Below are positions 13,959 through 21,432 of a DNA stretch of 28,966 nt, piece after piece. Under the pieces are notes generated by a model. It had not been told where the DNA came from. It did no database searches and was given only the letters and a program-made list of their open reading frames with translations. The translations under genes were made by a program, and so were the position numbers. Positions within the stretch are counted from its first letter, which is position 1; every line of letters starts with the position of its first letter. The DNA is from a virus: the IMG/VR virus record IMGVR_UViG_3300046724_000183, positions 1 through 28,966 of that record; one strand, written 5' to 3'.

Positions 13959-14444
13959 TTAGTTGGATGAGCGCCAAGCCTTAGTCGTCGAGCTATAGGT
14001 GATGCACTGCGAGACCTTCGCTACGCCCGCGGCGAGCACGCTTGCGTCGATCGTCTGTCCTGTATTCGCAGTAAATGTGAGCGTCGTGGTCGTTTGATCG
14101 GCCCAATAGCAGAGCCGTTGACCGTCGCCGGGGCTTGCCGGGGCAGTAAGCGTAACCGCGGTGATCGTTCCGGTGGCATGACCAAAGACGTTCCATACGC
14201 CTGTGGTTGCCGTGTAGGCAGGGTCGGTCGTGATCGTGCCGAGATCCTTATAGCCCGATATCGCGGTGACTTGCGCCGCCGTCCCGTACACACTTCTCGC
14301 GGTCGGGGCGCCGCCTGGAATTACCTGGATTAGATCGGCGGTTGCATTAACAGCAGCAACTTGCGGGACCGGAACGGCTTGTGCCAGAGCGTAGCCGACA
14401 CCGAGCGCACCAGCGAGCAGGGTCGCTATAACAGTCTTTCTCAT
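13959..14444 (-). CDS. Exported beta-rich hypothetical protein with classical signal peptide
   Basis: 161 residues. Residues 1-21 (MRKTVIATLLAGALGVGYALA) form a textbook Sec signal peptide with cleavage expected after ALA. The mature part is Thr/Ala/Gly-rich and beta-type, with two cysteines (RLCYWADQ and SQCITYSS) that could form a disulfide in the periplasm. Strong ribosome site (AAGGAG) upstream. Located in the late operon between the S74-type fibre gene and small basic proteins. A signal peptide is unusual for a virion protein, because phage assembly is cytoplasmic; an envelope-acting accessory is possible. Confidence 0.82.
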   Translation of the reverse strand: MRKTVIATLLAGALGVGYALAQAVPVPQVAAVNATADLIQVIPGGAPTARSVYGTAAQVTAISGYKDLGTITTDPAYTATTGVWNVFGHATGTITAVTLTAPASPGDGQRLCYWADQTTTTLTFTANTGQTIDASVLAAGVAKVSQCITYSSTTKAWRSSN

Positions 14445-14454
14445 TTTCGTCTCC

Positions 14455-15411
14455 TTAGCGCGCTTGCGCGTGTTTTACAGGGATAGAAAGCTGACGCTTC
14501 AACTCTTCGATCTGAGCCTGTTGCTCTTGGATCGCTTTGACCAGGACGGGGATTACGCCAACATGATCGAATGAATTTGGTCTGCCTTCGGGGTCTGACC
14601 CCATAAGGACCGGCAGGACCGTTCCGCCCTGTTCCGCGCTAAAGCCGTAGAGCTCGTGGTCTGGATCACCATGATCGGCATTGAGCTTGTATCTGATTGG
14701 CTCCAGCGCCAGCACTTCCTTGAGGCCGGCCTCGAGCGGGATAACGTCATGTTTGAAGCGCAACGACGAGGTGCCCGCACAGATGCCGGCGGCGCCCGAA
14801 CCGAAAAAGATAGCGTGCGATGTCGTATCCTCACAGACCGTTGCGGTCGTGTGGGTTGCGTCCGTTCCGAAAGTCCCAACGGCACCAGCGGTAGTCCACG
14901 CCAACGTGGTGAACTTGCCAGCGAGCGGGGTCGTTACGCCAATGCTGGCGTTGTCGATCGTGCTGGCTGCTGTTGGGTTGACTGTGAGGGCACCGGTCGG
15001 AGAGATTGCAACCGTGCTAGACGGGGAGATTGCGACCGTTCCGGTCGGAGACAATGTGACGTTTCCAGACGCCCCAAGCGTCGTAAAAGCCCCGGTCGAG
15101 GCAACCGTGCTGCCGATCGGGCCTGGTGTGGCAAACCTAGCCGTAAAGCCCGCGCCAGACACCGTGCTGGAAGCAGAGAGGGTTGTGAATGCGCCTGGAC
15201 CGACCACACCGCCGCCTGCATTTACCCAGGTGGCGAGATTCGTGGTGCTGATCGCCGCGCTTTGCGGGCCCAACGTCTGTAGCGCGATAAGTTCATTGCC
15301 GGTCGGCGTAGTGACGATAATCTGCCCTGTGTTCTGGCCGAAAGCAGCGACACCGGCGATGACAGAGAGGGAGACCGCGCCGAGTAGGCTGAGATACCAT
15401 TTCCTAGACAT
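14455..15411 (-). CDS. Tail fibre/spike-like protein with signal peptide and degenerate S74 chaperone domain
   Basis: 318 residues. An N-terminal signal-like segment (MSRKWYLSLLGAVSLSVIAG, to about 24) precedes fibre-type repeats GAFTTLSASS, GAFTTLGASG and GKFTTLAWTT, and a run of SPTGTVAIS/SPSSTVAIS units (121-141). The C-terminus (215-310) matches the intramolecular chaperone/peptidase S74 pattern: SSLRFKHDVIPL, LALEPIRYKLN, YGFSAEQ, then a coiled coil ending VKAIQEQQAQIEELKRQLS. In active members a Ser-Asp pair is cut; here the pair is Ser215-Ser216, with Lys220 kept, so self-cleavage is uncertain. Ribosome site GGAG upstream. Confidence 0.85.
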   Translation of the reverse strand: MSRKWYLSLLGAVSLSVIAGVAAFGQNTGQIIVTTPTGNELIALQTLGPQSAAISTTNLATWVNAGGGVVGPGAFTTLSASSTVSGAGFTARFATPGPIGSTVASTGAFTTLGASGNVTLSPTGTVAISPSSTVAISPTGALTVNPTAASTIDNASIGVTTPLAGKFTTLAWTTAGAVGTFGTDATHTTATVCEDTTSHAIFFGSGAAGICAGTSSLRFKHDVIPLEAGLKEVLALEPIRYKLNADHGDPDHELYGFSAEQGGTVLPVLMGSDPEGRPNSFDHVGVIPVLVKAIQEQQAQIEELKRQLSIPVKHAQAR

Positions 15412-15423
15412 TCCAATTCTCCG

Positions 15424-15729
15424 TTAGGCTGTCACAGCCACTTTGTCGCCTGGCGCGACGGCGAAGATCATAGGCACCTTGGCCGGCAGGTACATTCCTG
15501 CCGCGCCAGTAGCGCCGGAAGCTCCGGTAGCACCAAACTTGAAGAAGCAGTCCGTATCGCCACAAATCAATACAGCATAGGTAGCTGCATTAAAGGCAGC
15601 CGAGAGGGTGCCCGCGCCGGTAAAGCCGAGAGCTTGTTGGGCAACGCCCGGCTGCGGCAACACGTCAGGAGCATACGACCCGATTGGGGACGCTGCGTTC
15701 CTAAATTCCGAGATATATACGGTTGCCAT
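15424..15729 (-). CDS. Small beta-rich virion-associated hypothetical protein
   Basis: 101 residues, opening MATVYISEFRNAASPIGSYAPDVLPQPGVA and ending MIFAVAPGDKVAVTA. A short collagen-like run (GATGASGATGAAG, 67-79) lies in the middle. The overall plan, short strands and no catalytic motif, resembles small phage proteins found beside capsid cement genes. Function not known to me. It begins 12 bases after the 251-residue gene and ends 12 bases before the S74-type fibre gene. Confidence 0.75.
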   Translation of the reverse strand: MATVYISEFRNAASPIGSYAPDVLPQPGVAQQALGFTGAGTLSAAFNAATYAVLICGDTDCFFKFGATGASGATGAAGMYLPAKVPMIFAVAPGDKVAVTA

Positions 15730-15741
15730 TGGCTATCTCGG

Positions 15742-16497
15742 TCATACCGTTTGACGGGCGGGGTCCATGATCGTGCCAAGGATCCGCTTTTCAACGAAGC
15801 GCCCAGGCGCGTTTGTGTGGTGGATATTGAGGCCGTCCTCGCCGGATTGGTTCTTGCCGGTGTGTTCTGCCTCTGGCTGGCTGACCTTGCGCCTTCCGGC
15901 TGAGATCGAAGCCGCGCCGCCATGAACGACAAGGCCGCCAGGAGTGATAGCAAGCGCATCCTCCGGCACTACGCGCACGGAGCTGCCAATCGATTCCATG
16001 AAAGCTTCGTGGATCGCCCTGGCCGTCTTATTTTCCGGCACCATGGCCTCGTTAGGAACGCCGTCCCAATCGATGATGGTCGGTTGGGCGGTGTGGTCCG
16101 ACGCAATCCAGAATGGCTCAACAACGCGATTAGCGAGCAAGACTTTCGCCTTCACTCTGTAGGCTGCCGGCTTTTTCGCGGCACGCGCGTCGATGATGAG
16201 TTTGGTCATCTTTTCGCGGGCTAGTTGCCGCGATCGAATAACCTCTGGAGCAACACGCTTTCGGCCTGTGCCCTGATCCGTAAGTTGCGAAATCTCCATT
16301 GCGAGAGCGCGCATCCATGTCGAATCGGAGCCCTGATCCTCTGTCCCGTGTTGCTTCCGGCCTTCCTTGAGGCTCTGTACGAGCTCGGCGACGGCGGCCG
16401 AAGCCGCCTCCGCCACTGCGCTCTTGAACTCGGCTGTTTGCGTAATCGATACAGGTTCGGTCATAGCCTTATCCCTTGGTGGTCTGCCTCGCGGCAT
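15742..16497 (-). CDS. Hypothetical phage structural-region protein
   Basis: 251 residues with strong ribosome site (AGAGGTG, spacing about six). N-terminal half is helical (EFKSAVAEAASAAVAELVQSLKEG), followed by WMRALAMEISQLTDQGTGRKRVAPEVIRSRQ and a beta part (AAYRVKAKVLLANRVVEPFW). A Pro/Gly segment ends the protein. I do not recognise the family with certainty. Its place directly after the cement protein, in step with the late operon, suggests a head-associated or assembly role. Confidence 0.8.
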   Translation of the reverse strand: MPRGRPPRDKAMTEPVSITQTAEFKSAVAEAASAAVAELVQSLKEGRKQHGTEDQGSDSTWMRALAMEISQLTDQGTGRKRVAPEVIRSRQLAREKMTKLIIDARAAKKPAAYRVKAKVLLANRVVEPFWIASDHTAQPTIIDWDGVPNEAMVPENKTARAIHEAFMESIGSSVRVVPEDALAITPGGLVVHGGAASISAGRRKVSQPEAEHTGKNQSGEDGLNIHHTNAPGRFVEKRILGTIMDPARQTV

Positions 16498-16527
16498 GGT
16501 TTCACCTCTAGTCCTTGAACAGACCGC

Positions 16528-17067
16528 TTACGCGACCTTGTAGTTGTTCGCCGCGTACTTGTTGAACTGATCGTCGCGGACGAAAGTGACAAGCGCGCTT
16601 GCAACCTGGCCCGTAGTGAACGTGCCGACAGGCGTGAACAGCAACCGTAGAAAGCGTGGGCGCTGATTTGCCGGGAACGGCGGAAGCCACGGGAAGCGAG
16701 CAACGACGGTGTTCGCCAGCAAGCTTGCTGTGACGATGGCGCCGGTTTCCGCATAGGTCACGTATGTACCTGGTTGGAAAGTCGGGGTGCCTGCATCCGG
16801 AGCTCCTTGCAGAGCTACGTTGAGCGACGTCCCGCCGGCCCAATTCGATGTGCCGAGCGTGATGTTTAGCTCCGGTCGAGCCCCGCCAACGCCCATCGCA
16901 TCGGCTTGGCCGAACAAGGTTACGTTGCCGATAATGCTTGCGCTGGTAGGATTCACACCGGCGCCAAGACCGAGTAGATCGATCACGTTTGGCGAGGCAA
17001 TCGCTGCCGAAGTCACGGTCAACGGGCTGCCGATCGGGATGAAGTTGAGTAGTGCGTCTAAGATCAT
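16528..17067 (-). CDS. Bbp16-like capsid cement protein
   Basis: 179 residues. The opening MILDALLNFIPIGSPLTVT, the central beta part (GGARPELNITLGTSNWAGGTSL), and the end (RFLRLLFTPVGTFTTGQVASALV, QFNKYAANNY) fit the Bbp16 family. In Bordetella phage BPP-1 the cement protein binds as dimers on the outside of the capsid and stabilises it. The gene directly follows the major capsid gene, as in BPP-1. Start ATG has AAAAGG upstream. Identification is from remembered family pattern plus gene order. Confidence 0.85.
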   Translation of the reverse strand: MILDALLNFIPIGSPLTVTSAAIASPNVIDLLGLGAGVNPTSASIIGNVTLFGQADAMGVGGARPELNITLGTSNWAGGTSLNVALQGAPDAGTPTFQPGTYVTYAETGAIVTASLLANTVVARFPWLPPFPANQRPRFLRLLFTPVGTFTTGQVASALVTFVRDDQFNKYAANNYKVA

Positions 17068-17104
17068 GGGATTTTTCCTTTTGTGAGCCCTTTGTCCGCC
17101 CGGA

Positions 17105-18151
17105 TCACGTTACGCGGGTTTCAGTGATGAGTAGTTGGTCCGAAATCTTGATCGGAATGCCGTTGATCCCATCGACGGGAACGCCTGCATAGTCCTCGAT
17201 CCGGAGCAACACGTTTCTGTCGCGCATTGCCTGCACGTCCATCCAATGCCGCCCGGTACGGTTCGTGTAGATGATCGGACGAATACCTGGAGACGGTTCA
17301 TCGACCGCGTCTGTCTTGGTGATGCCCGACGTTCCTTTGCTTAGGTGCGGAGGCAGCAAGAGCAATTCGCGGATCGTCGCGAAAATGTCGAGCGCATTCG
17401 GGCCAGCAAGGCCGGCCGTGGTGACGTCGACGTTGCAGATACGAGCTCCGTACCGCCAATCTTGCGGGCAGAGCCCGACCATTTGGCGGAACCAAGACGT
17501 GTAGGCTTCGAAGCGATTGCCCAAGCTGTCATAGCCGGGAACGGTGTCGCCCTTGTCCTCCATCGCCAGGCCGGCTTTCGTGCCGCGGGGGTAGAGACCG
17601 AAAATGGTCCGGGTGCCCCAACAGATAAGCCAGATAGAGAGGTTGCTCGATCCGGTGCCGCCACCGTCAAGGACGTTCGCTGCGTTCTGCGCGGTCGACG
17701 CTGAGACCGTGTTGTAGAACGTGGAGAAGCCCATAAACTCGGCTGGCGTCGTCGCCGTGTTGCCGTACCAGGTCGTTTGCTCGATCGTCTGTCCCATGCC
17801 TTCGAGGAACGCGACGTCCTCTCCTTCACGGAACTGGTCGATGTCGCCGGACATTTCTGCCAGCAACCTATCAACCTGGCTGTAATCTTCCAGGGTGCCG
17901 AGGCCAACGCGCGACTTCGCGGTTGTGCTCTTGCTATAGGGAACGCCCATGTTGATCTGGCGCCAGGCACCTGCCGGGATCGATGTACGGAACACAAACT
18001 CGTGCCCGCCCATCTCACTCGACTCGATAAAGGGCATATCTTCGGGGAGCGCGATGCTCTGAGAAAGCATCTCCGCAATAAGGTGCTGCTTGCCGGCGCC
18101 GTCCATGCGGCTCGTAAGATCAGCTAAGGTCGGCCACTGGCCCGTTGCCAT
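17105..18151 (-). CDS. Major capsid protein (BPP-1/GP7 type)
   Basis: 348 residues, the usual length for a HK97-fold capsid protein without a long delta domain. Features: an N-terminal helix (PTLADLTSRMDGAGKQHLIA), LPEDMPFIESSEMGGHEFVF, a KSRVGLGTLEDYSQVDRLLAEMSG spine-like helix, and a late strand-rich part ending ISDQLLITETRV. It sits between scaffold and cement genes, the expected place. Ribosome site GGAG eight bases before ATG. Assembles into the icosahedral shell around the scaffold in the host cytoplasm. Confidence 0.92.
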   Translation of the reverse strand: MATGQWPTLADLTSRMDGAGKQHLIAEMLSQSIALPEDMPFIESSEMGGHEFVFRTSIPAGAWRQINMGVPYSKSTTAKSRVGLGTLEDYSQVDRLLAEMSGDIDQFREGEDVAFLEGMGQTIEQTTWYGNTATTPAEFMGFSTFYNTVSASTAQNAANVLDGGGTGSSNLSIWLICWGTRTIFGLYPRGTKAGLAMEDKGDTVPGYDSLGNRFEAYTSWFRQMVGLCPQDWRYGARICNVDVTTAGLAGPNALDIFATIRELLLLPPHLSKGTSGITKTDAVDEPSPGIRPIIYTNRTGRHWMDVQAMRDRNVLLRIEDYAGVPVDGINGIPIKISDQLLITETRVT

Positions 18152-18181
18152 TTTAGTTCTCCGTCATTTGGTTGGGCATGG

Positions 18182-19081
18182 CTATTGCCCTTCCTGGTTG
18201 GTTCTTGTTTGCGAGTAGATATCGCGCAACCTACGGGCCGGTCGCTGACCATTGCCTGATGGGGGTCGCGGATTGGGTGGCGGCAGCGTTGGTTCATCGT
18301 ACAAACGCGCGGCCTGGTGCAGTATCCTAAGAAATTCCGGGTGGTCGCCGACGCCGGTAGCTGCCAGCATTTGCTCGAATGCCGGACGATGCTTTTCGGG
18401 GACAAGCAGATCACGCATACGAGCGACAGCGGTCATTGACGTCTGATAGCCAGATCCGCCTAATTCCGGGTCGCCCTTGGTCTGCTTGGCCCATCCCTGT
18501 TTGGTTTCGCTCCATACCCGCCGCATCTCGCTGTCGACGAATTTGGCGTATTCCTGCATCCGCGCTTCGTAAAGGTTGACAAGCGCTTGCGCGCCTTCTG
18601 CGGGGTTGGTGCGGAATGTATCGAAAGCCTTGTGGACGTCACCCCTTACGGCGTCGTCCATCTGCATCGATTCGGGCAGCGTATATTTGTATTCGAAAGG
18701 TGCGGCCGGAGCTGCGGGAGCCGCCGCCGCCGGAGCATCCTGTTTGGATGCCTCCGCCGGCTTTGGGGGCGAGGCTGGCGCTGCATCCGCGGGGGCGGCT
18801 GCTGGCGCCTTGGCGGTCGCCGCATCGGCTTTATCTTTGTCGAACTGCTCCAACAGACTGAGAGTAGGGGCCGGCGCTACCGGATCGGTGGTAGGCGCCG
18901 GCTCCGCCGGCTTTACCGCAGGAGTCGGCTCGGTCGTTACCGGGGAGGTTGCCGCCTGAGCCGGGGCTTGGGACGCGGGAGCCGGTTCGGCCACCGCGGG
19001 AGCGCTTACAGCGGCCAAAGGTATCTCTGCCGCAGCGGCGGGCGCGGGTGTCGATGGAACTGCTGGTACTGGATCGGCCAT
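18182..19081 (-). CDS. Capsid scaffolding protein-like, long Ala/Pro N-terminus
   Basis: 299 residues. Residues 1-125 are almost entirely Ala, Pro and Ser, with no expected fold. The second half is helical: FEYKYTLPESMQMDDAV, then YEARMQEYAKFVDSEMRRVW, and MLAATGVGDHPEFLRILHQAARLYDE. A GxGxHPEF(I/L)R motif near the C-terminus is common in phage scaffold-type proteins. ATG overlaps the previous stop (TAATG). Its position just before the capsid gene supports a role in shell assembly. No protease motif is visible, so I do not call it a prohead protease. Confidence 0.85.
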   Translation of the reverse strand: MADPVPAVPSTPAPAAAAEIPLAAVSAPAVAEPAPASQAPAQAATSPVTTEPTPAVKPAEPAPTTDPVAPAPTLSLLEQFDKDKADAATAKAPAAAPADAAPASPPKPAEASKQDAPAAAAPAAPAAPFEYKYTLPESMQMDDAVRGDVHKAFDTFRTNPAEGAQALVNLYEARMQEYAKFVDSEMRRVWSETKQGWAKQTKGDPELGGSGYQTSMTAVARMRDLLVPEKHRPAFEQMLAATGVGDHPEFLRILHQAARLYDEPTLPPPNPRPPSGNGQRPARRLRDIYSQTRTNQEGQ

Positions 19082-19488
19082 TACTTCTCTCGTTTAACCT
19101 GTGGCATTTTCGGTCTTTTGAACCGCGGATCGTGCTCGTCCTGCATTAGAAAAACGCCCTCGCGGGAAAGAGCAGTCCAACTTTGAAATAGGCGCATTCC
19201 GAACGAGCGAGCGCCCAAGTGGAACCAACTTGCCTCCGGCTGTGGAAACCCGTTGGGTCCAACGCCAAAGCGATCATCGAAAGTGCCTGCTTGTTGAAGG
19301 ATTCCCCACATCTCACTCCGCCCAATTGGGTCGGAAAAAACCTGTTGCCAAAACCGCTGAACATCGCGGTGACGGAGCGCCGCCTTAGTAAGTCGTTTGC
19401 GATGAACGACAGGATCGGCAGCATCAACAGGGCCCGTATCAGGCTGTGGCTCGTCGGCTGTGTCAGGAGGGTCCTCATCGCCATTCAT
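19081..19488 (-). CDS. Bbp19-like phage protein
   Basis: 135 residues. The core DVQRFWQQVFSDPIGRSEMW, GILQQAGTFDDRF and FHLGARSFGMRLFQSW follows the Bbp19 pattern: (V/L)FSxPxGRxxLxxLLxxxGxF, then GxRxxGLxLL. These small proteins occur between portal and scaffold genes of BPP-1-like phages; their function is not established to my knowledge. The N-terminal 30 residues are acidic and Pro-rich. ATG overlaps the stop of the upstream gene (ATGA) and its own stop overlaps the scaffold start. Confidence 0.85.
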   Translation of the reverse strand: MNGDEDPPDTADEPQPDTGPVDAADPVVHRKRLTKAALRHRDVQRFWQQVFSDPIGRSEMWGILQQAGTFDDRFGVGPNGFPQPEASWFHLGARSFGMRLFQSWTALSREGVFLMQDEHDPRFKRPKMPQVKREK

Positions 19489-19979
19489 TGAACCATGCTC
19501 TCGGCTGGCAAGATGATGCCGCCGGGCGATCGATTGTATCCGGATGGCCTGGTTTCACGGTGCGGCGGCACACCAGGCTTCGGGAGGATGGGACCAATTA
19601 TGTTGGTTTTCTTGGTTTGCAGCTCTTCTACCTTGCGGTAGGCGGCGCGGAGATTGTCGGCAAGCTTGACGAAAAGTGGGTGTATCTGACCTGGCGCTAC
19701 CTTTATCCGGACGCCTTCGGCATTCTTTACGCCGCGGAGCCAATCGCCCGCCCGTTTATGGGCGGATGCCATGTAAAGACCGATTTTGAGCCATCGGGCG
19801 TCGCCACCACGCCAAAAAGCAGCCTGGCGACAGGCGCCTTCGACTAGTCTGAGATTGTTTCGGAGATCGCTATAGGCTTTGCCCTTCCTGGCGGAAACGG
19901 CAAGAACGTCGCAATTCTGCGCCGCAAGGCGCAAATTGCTCTTGAGGCAATCGAAGATTTCGGCTTCCGACAGTGCCAT
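19485..19979 (-). CDS. Hypothetical phage protein upstream of scaffold
   Basis: 164 residues from ATG 19979; a TTG one codon earlier is less likely. N-terminal 115 residues are helical and basic (ALSEAEIFDCLKSNLRLAAQN, AYSDLRNNLRLVEGACRQAA, FVKLADNLRAAYRKVEELQ). The C-terminus is Pro/Gly-rich and ends PGGIILPAESMVQ. No clear ribosome site. Family not recognised. It is the first minus-strand gene after the plus-strand cassette, so its transcription needs either read-through of more than 3 kb antisense to the cassette or its own promoter in the short gap upstream. Confidence 0.78.
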   Translation of the reverse strand: MALSEAEIFDCLKSNLRLAAQNCDVLAVSARKGKAYSDLRNNLRLVEGACRQAAFWRGGDARWLKIGLYMASAHKRAGDWLRGVKNAEGVRIKVAPGQIHPLFVKLADNLRAAYRKVEELQTKKTNIIGPILPKPGVPPHRETRPSGYNRSPGGIILPAESMVQ

Positions 19980-20010
19980 CAACGATTAGTGCTATGGCCC
20001 CGATATACAC

Positions 20011-20025
20011 GCAACATGAGGTTGC
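20011..20025. promoter_or_regulatory. Hyphenated palindrome, candidate operator
   Basis: GCAAC-ATGAG-GTTGC is a perfect five-base inverted repeat with a five-base spacer. It overlaps the candidate -35 box of the cassette promoter by four bases. The first gene of the cassette encodes a small helix-turn-helix protein, so self-regulation here is possible. The repeat is short and could be chance. Confidence 0.35.
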
Positions 20026-20050
20026 AGTCATTGAGAATTAAAGGCATAAT
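20022..20050 (+). promoter_or_regulatory. Candidate sigma-70 promoter of the plus-strand cassette
   Basis: TTGCAG (20022-20027) and CATAAT (20045-20050) are separated by 17 bases, the optimal spacing. The -10 box matches 5 of 6 and the -35 box 3 of 6. It lies 25 bases before the ATG of the helix-turn-helix gene, in an AT-richer stretch. The strand switch here makes a separate promoter necessary unless transcription enters from elsewhere. Confidence 0.5.
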
Positions 20051-20074
20051 AAGTTAGTGAAAGGGTACAAAATC

Positions 20075-20290
20075 ATGCCACCGGAAGAGACCTGGTTATC
20101 CCGTAAGGCCGCCGCGATGTATCTGACGCGGATCGGCTGCCCCATGACCCACCGCACGCTCGAGAAGGTTGCCAGCAAGAACAACGCCGGCGGCGGGCCT
20201 CCCTTTGTGCGCGCCGGCTGGAAGGCGGTCCGCTACCGCCAGGCTGATCTCGATGCTTGGGCGAAAAAGCGCATGGTGAGGGTAGATTAG
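20075..20290 (+). CDS. Small helix-turn-helix (excisionase/AlpA-like) DNA-binding protein
   Basis: 71 residues from ATG 20075, supported by GAAAGGG nine bases upstream; a GTG at 20057 is in frame but has no ribosome site. WLSRKAAAMYLTRIGCPMTHRTLEKVA resembles the helix-turn-helix of excisionase/AlpA-type proteins, and AVRYRQADLDAWAKKRM matches their usual ending (YRxxDLDAW). It is the first gene of the plus-strand cassette and its stop overlaps the next start (TAGTG). It could regulate the cassette or, in a prophage, assist excision; no integrase is in the window, so regulation is the more economical view. Confidence 0.85.
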   Translation: MPPEETWLSRKAAAMYLTRIGCPMTHRTLEKVASKNNAGGGPPFVRAGWKAVRYRQADLDAWAKKRMVRVD

Positions 20291-21429
20291 TGGCAACCAT
20301 CGGCTTGTCTATGATCGTCAAGAATGAGGAAAAACTCATTCTCCGATGCCTCAAAAGCGTGGCCGCGCTGGCCGATTACGTCCTGATTTCTGACACCGGA
20401 TCGACCGACAGCACGAAAGATATCATCCGGGGGTTCCTGGCCGACCACGATATCGAGGGTAAGATCGTCGACGACCCCTGGATAGACTTCGCCAGTAACC
20501 GTAACCGGGCGCTCTTGGGCCTCAACCAAACCAAGGTTGATTATGCCTTTATGATCGACGCCGACGATGTTCTGGAGCTCGCCGACGGCTTCGACCTGGC
20601 CTCATTCAAGGCCAGAATGACCCGTGATATATACGATATCCCGGTGGTACACGCAGGCGTCCGCCATACCCGACCGCAACTCTTCCGCAACAATGGAAAA
20701 TACCGTTGGATAGGCGTTTTGCACGAATACCTTGAGGCACCACCGACAGCTACGCGCGCAACCGAGCTTGGATTGACGATAAAGGCCAGCATTGAGGGCT
20801 CTCGCAACGCAGATCCGCAAAAATTCCAAAAAGATGCCGAGATTCTAGAAAAAGCCTTAAAAACTGAAAAAACCCCTTATTTGCTGGCTAGATACCAGTT
20901 TTACTTGGCCCAAAGCTATCGGGACTGCATGAATTACGAAAAGGCCCTACAAAACTACCTAATTTGTTCAAAAATGGGGTTTTGGGACCAACAAGTGTAC
21001 GTTTCTCTGTTTGAGGCTATCCGTTGTTGCACAAGACTTGGCGGAGAGTTTGAATTTAACACCGCCTGTGCGGCTTTCATTCGTGCCCAGGAGACGTTGC
21101 CGTCCCGCGCCGAAGCCTGTCACGCCATGGCATTTCTCTGCCGAAAACTAGGCAGAAACAAGCAAGGTATGGATTCCGCGTGCCGCGGCATGGATCTGGC
21201 TATACCGCAGGGGCTCTTTATCGAGCCCTGGATCTACCATTACGGCGTGCGCGACGAGTTTGCCGTCAACGCCTATTGGTCCGGACACTATCTTGAAAGC
21301 CTGCAAGCCAACCTGAAATTACTGGCCGGGAAAAATACGCCGACAGACATGATCGAGCGCCTGGCGAACAATGCCATGGCTTCGCTAGTAAAACTCGAGC
21401 CCCGTCTTAACCTCGTATATTCGGATTAG
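20290..21429 (+). CDS. Family 2 glycosyltransferase with TPR-like C-terminus
   Basis: 379 residues from GTG 20290, which overlaps the previous stop and has GAGGG seven bases upstream; a longer ATG start at 20257 lies inside the previous gene. GT-A fold signatures: IGLSMIVKNEE, LISDTGSTDST (35-42) binding the sugar nucleotide, and IDADD (89-93), the metal-binding DxD. GVLHEYLE follows, as in related enzymes. Residues 200-370 are helical with TPR-like pairs (LARYQFYLAQSYRDCMNYEKAL). Bases 20810-21060 are clearly more AT-rich than neighbouring genes, a sign of different origin. The sugar and acceptor are unknown; likely targets are host LPS or capsule, or a virion protein. Confidence 0.9.
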   Translation: MATIGLSMIVKNEEKLILRCLKSVAALADYVLISDTGSTDSTKDIIRGFLADHDIEGKIVDDPWIDFASNRNRALLGLNQTKVDYAFMIDADDVLELADGFDLASFKARMTRDIYDIPVVHAGVRHTRPQLFRNNGKYRWIGVLHEYLEAPPTATRATELGLTIKASIEGSRNADPQKFQKDAEILEKALKTEKTPYLLARYQFYLAQSYRDCMNYEKALQNYLICSKMGFWDQQVYVSLFEAIRCCTRLGGEFEFNTACAAFIRAQETLPSRAEACHAMAFLCRKLGRNKQGMDSACRGMDLAIPQGLFIEPWIYHYGVRDEFAVNAYWSGHYLESLQANLKLLAGKNTPTDMIERLANNAMASLVKLEPRLNLVYSD

Positions 21430-21432
21430 CCC

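Noticed and set aside
11899-15729. Diversity-generating retroelement, because the capsid module resembles BPP-1
   Set aside because: No reverse transcriptase, template repeat or C-type lectin variable region is visible in the window; fibre C-termini are of other types.
17068-17104. Terminator after the major capsid gene, as in T7
   Set aside because: The short gap holds only a ribosome site (AAAAGG); I see no GC-rich hairpin followed by a T run.
18587-19186. Plus-strand Arg/Gly-rich ORF over the scaffold gene
   Set aside because: Antisense of Ala/Pro codons; no start context and no motif.
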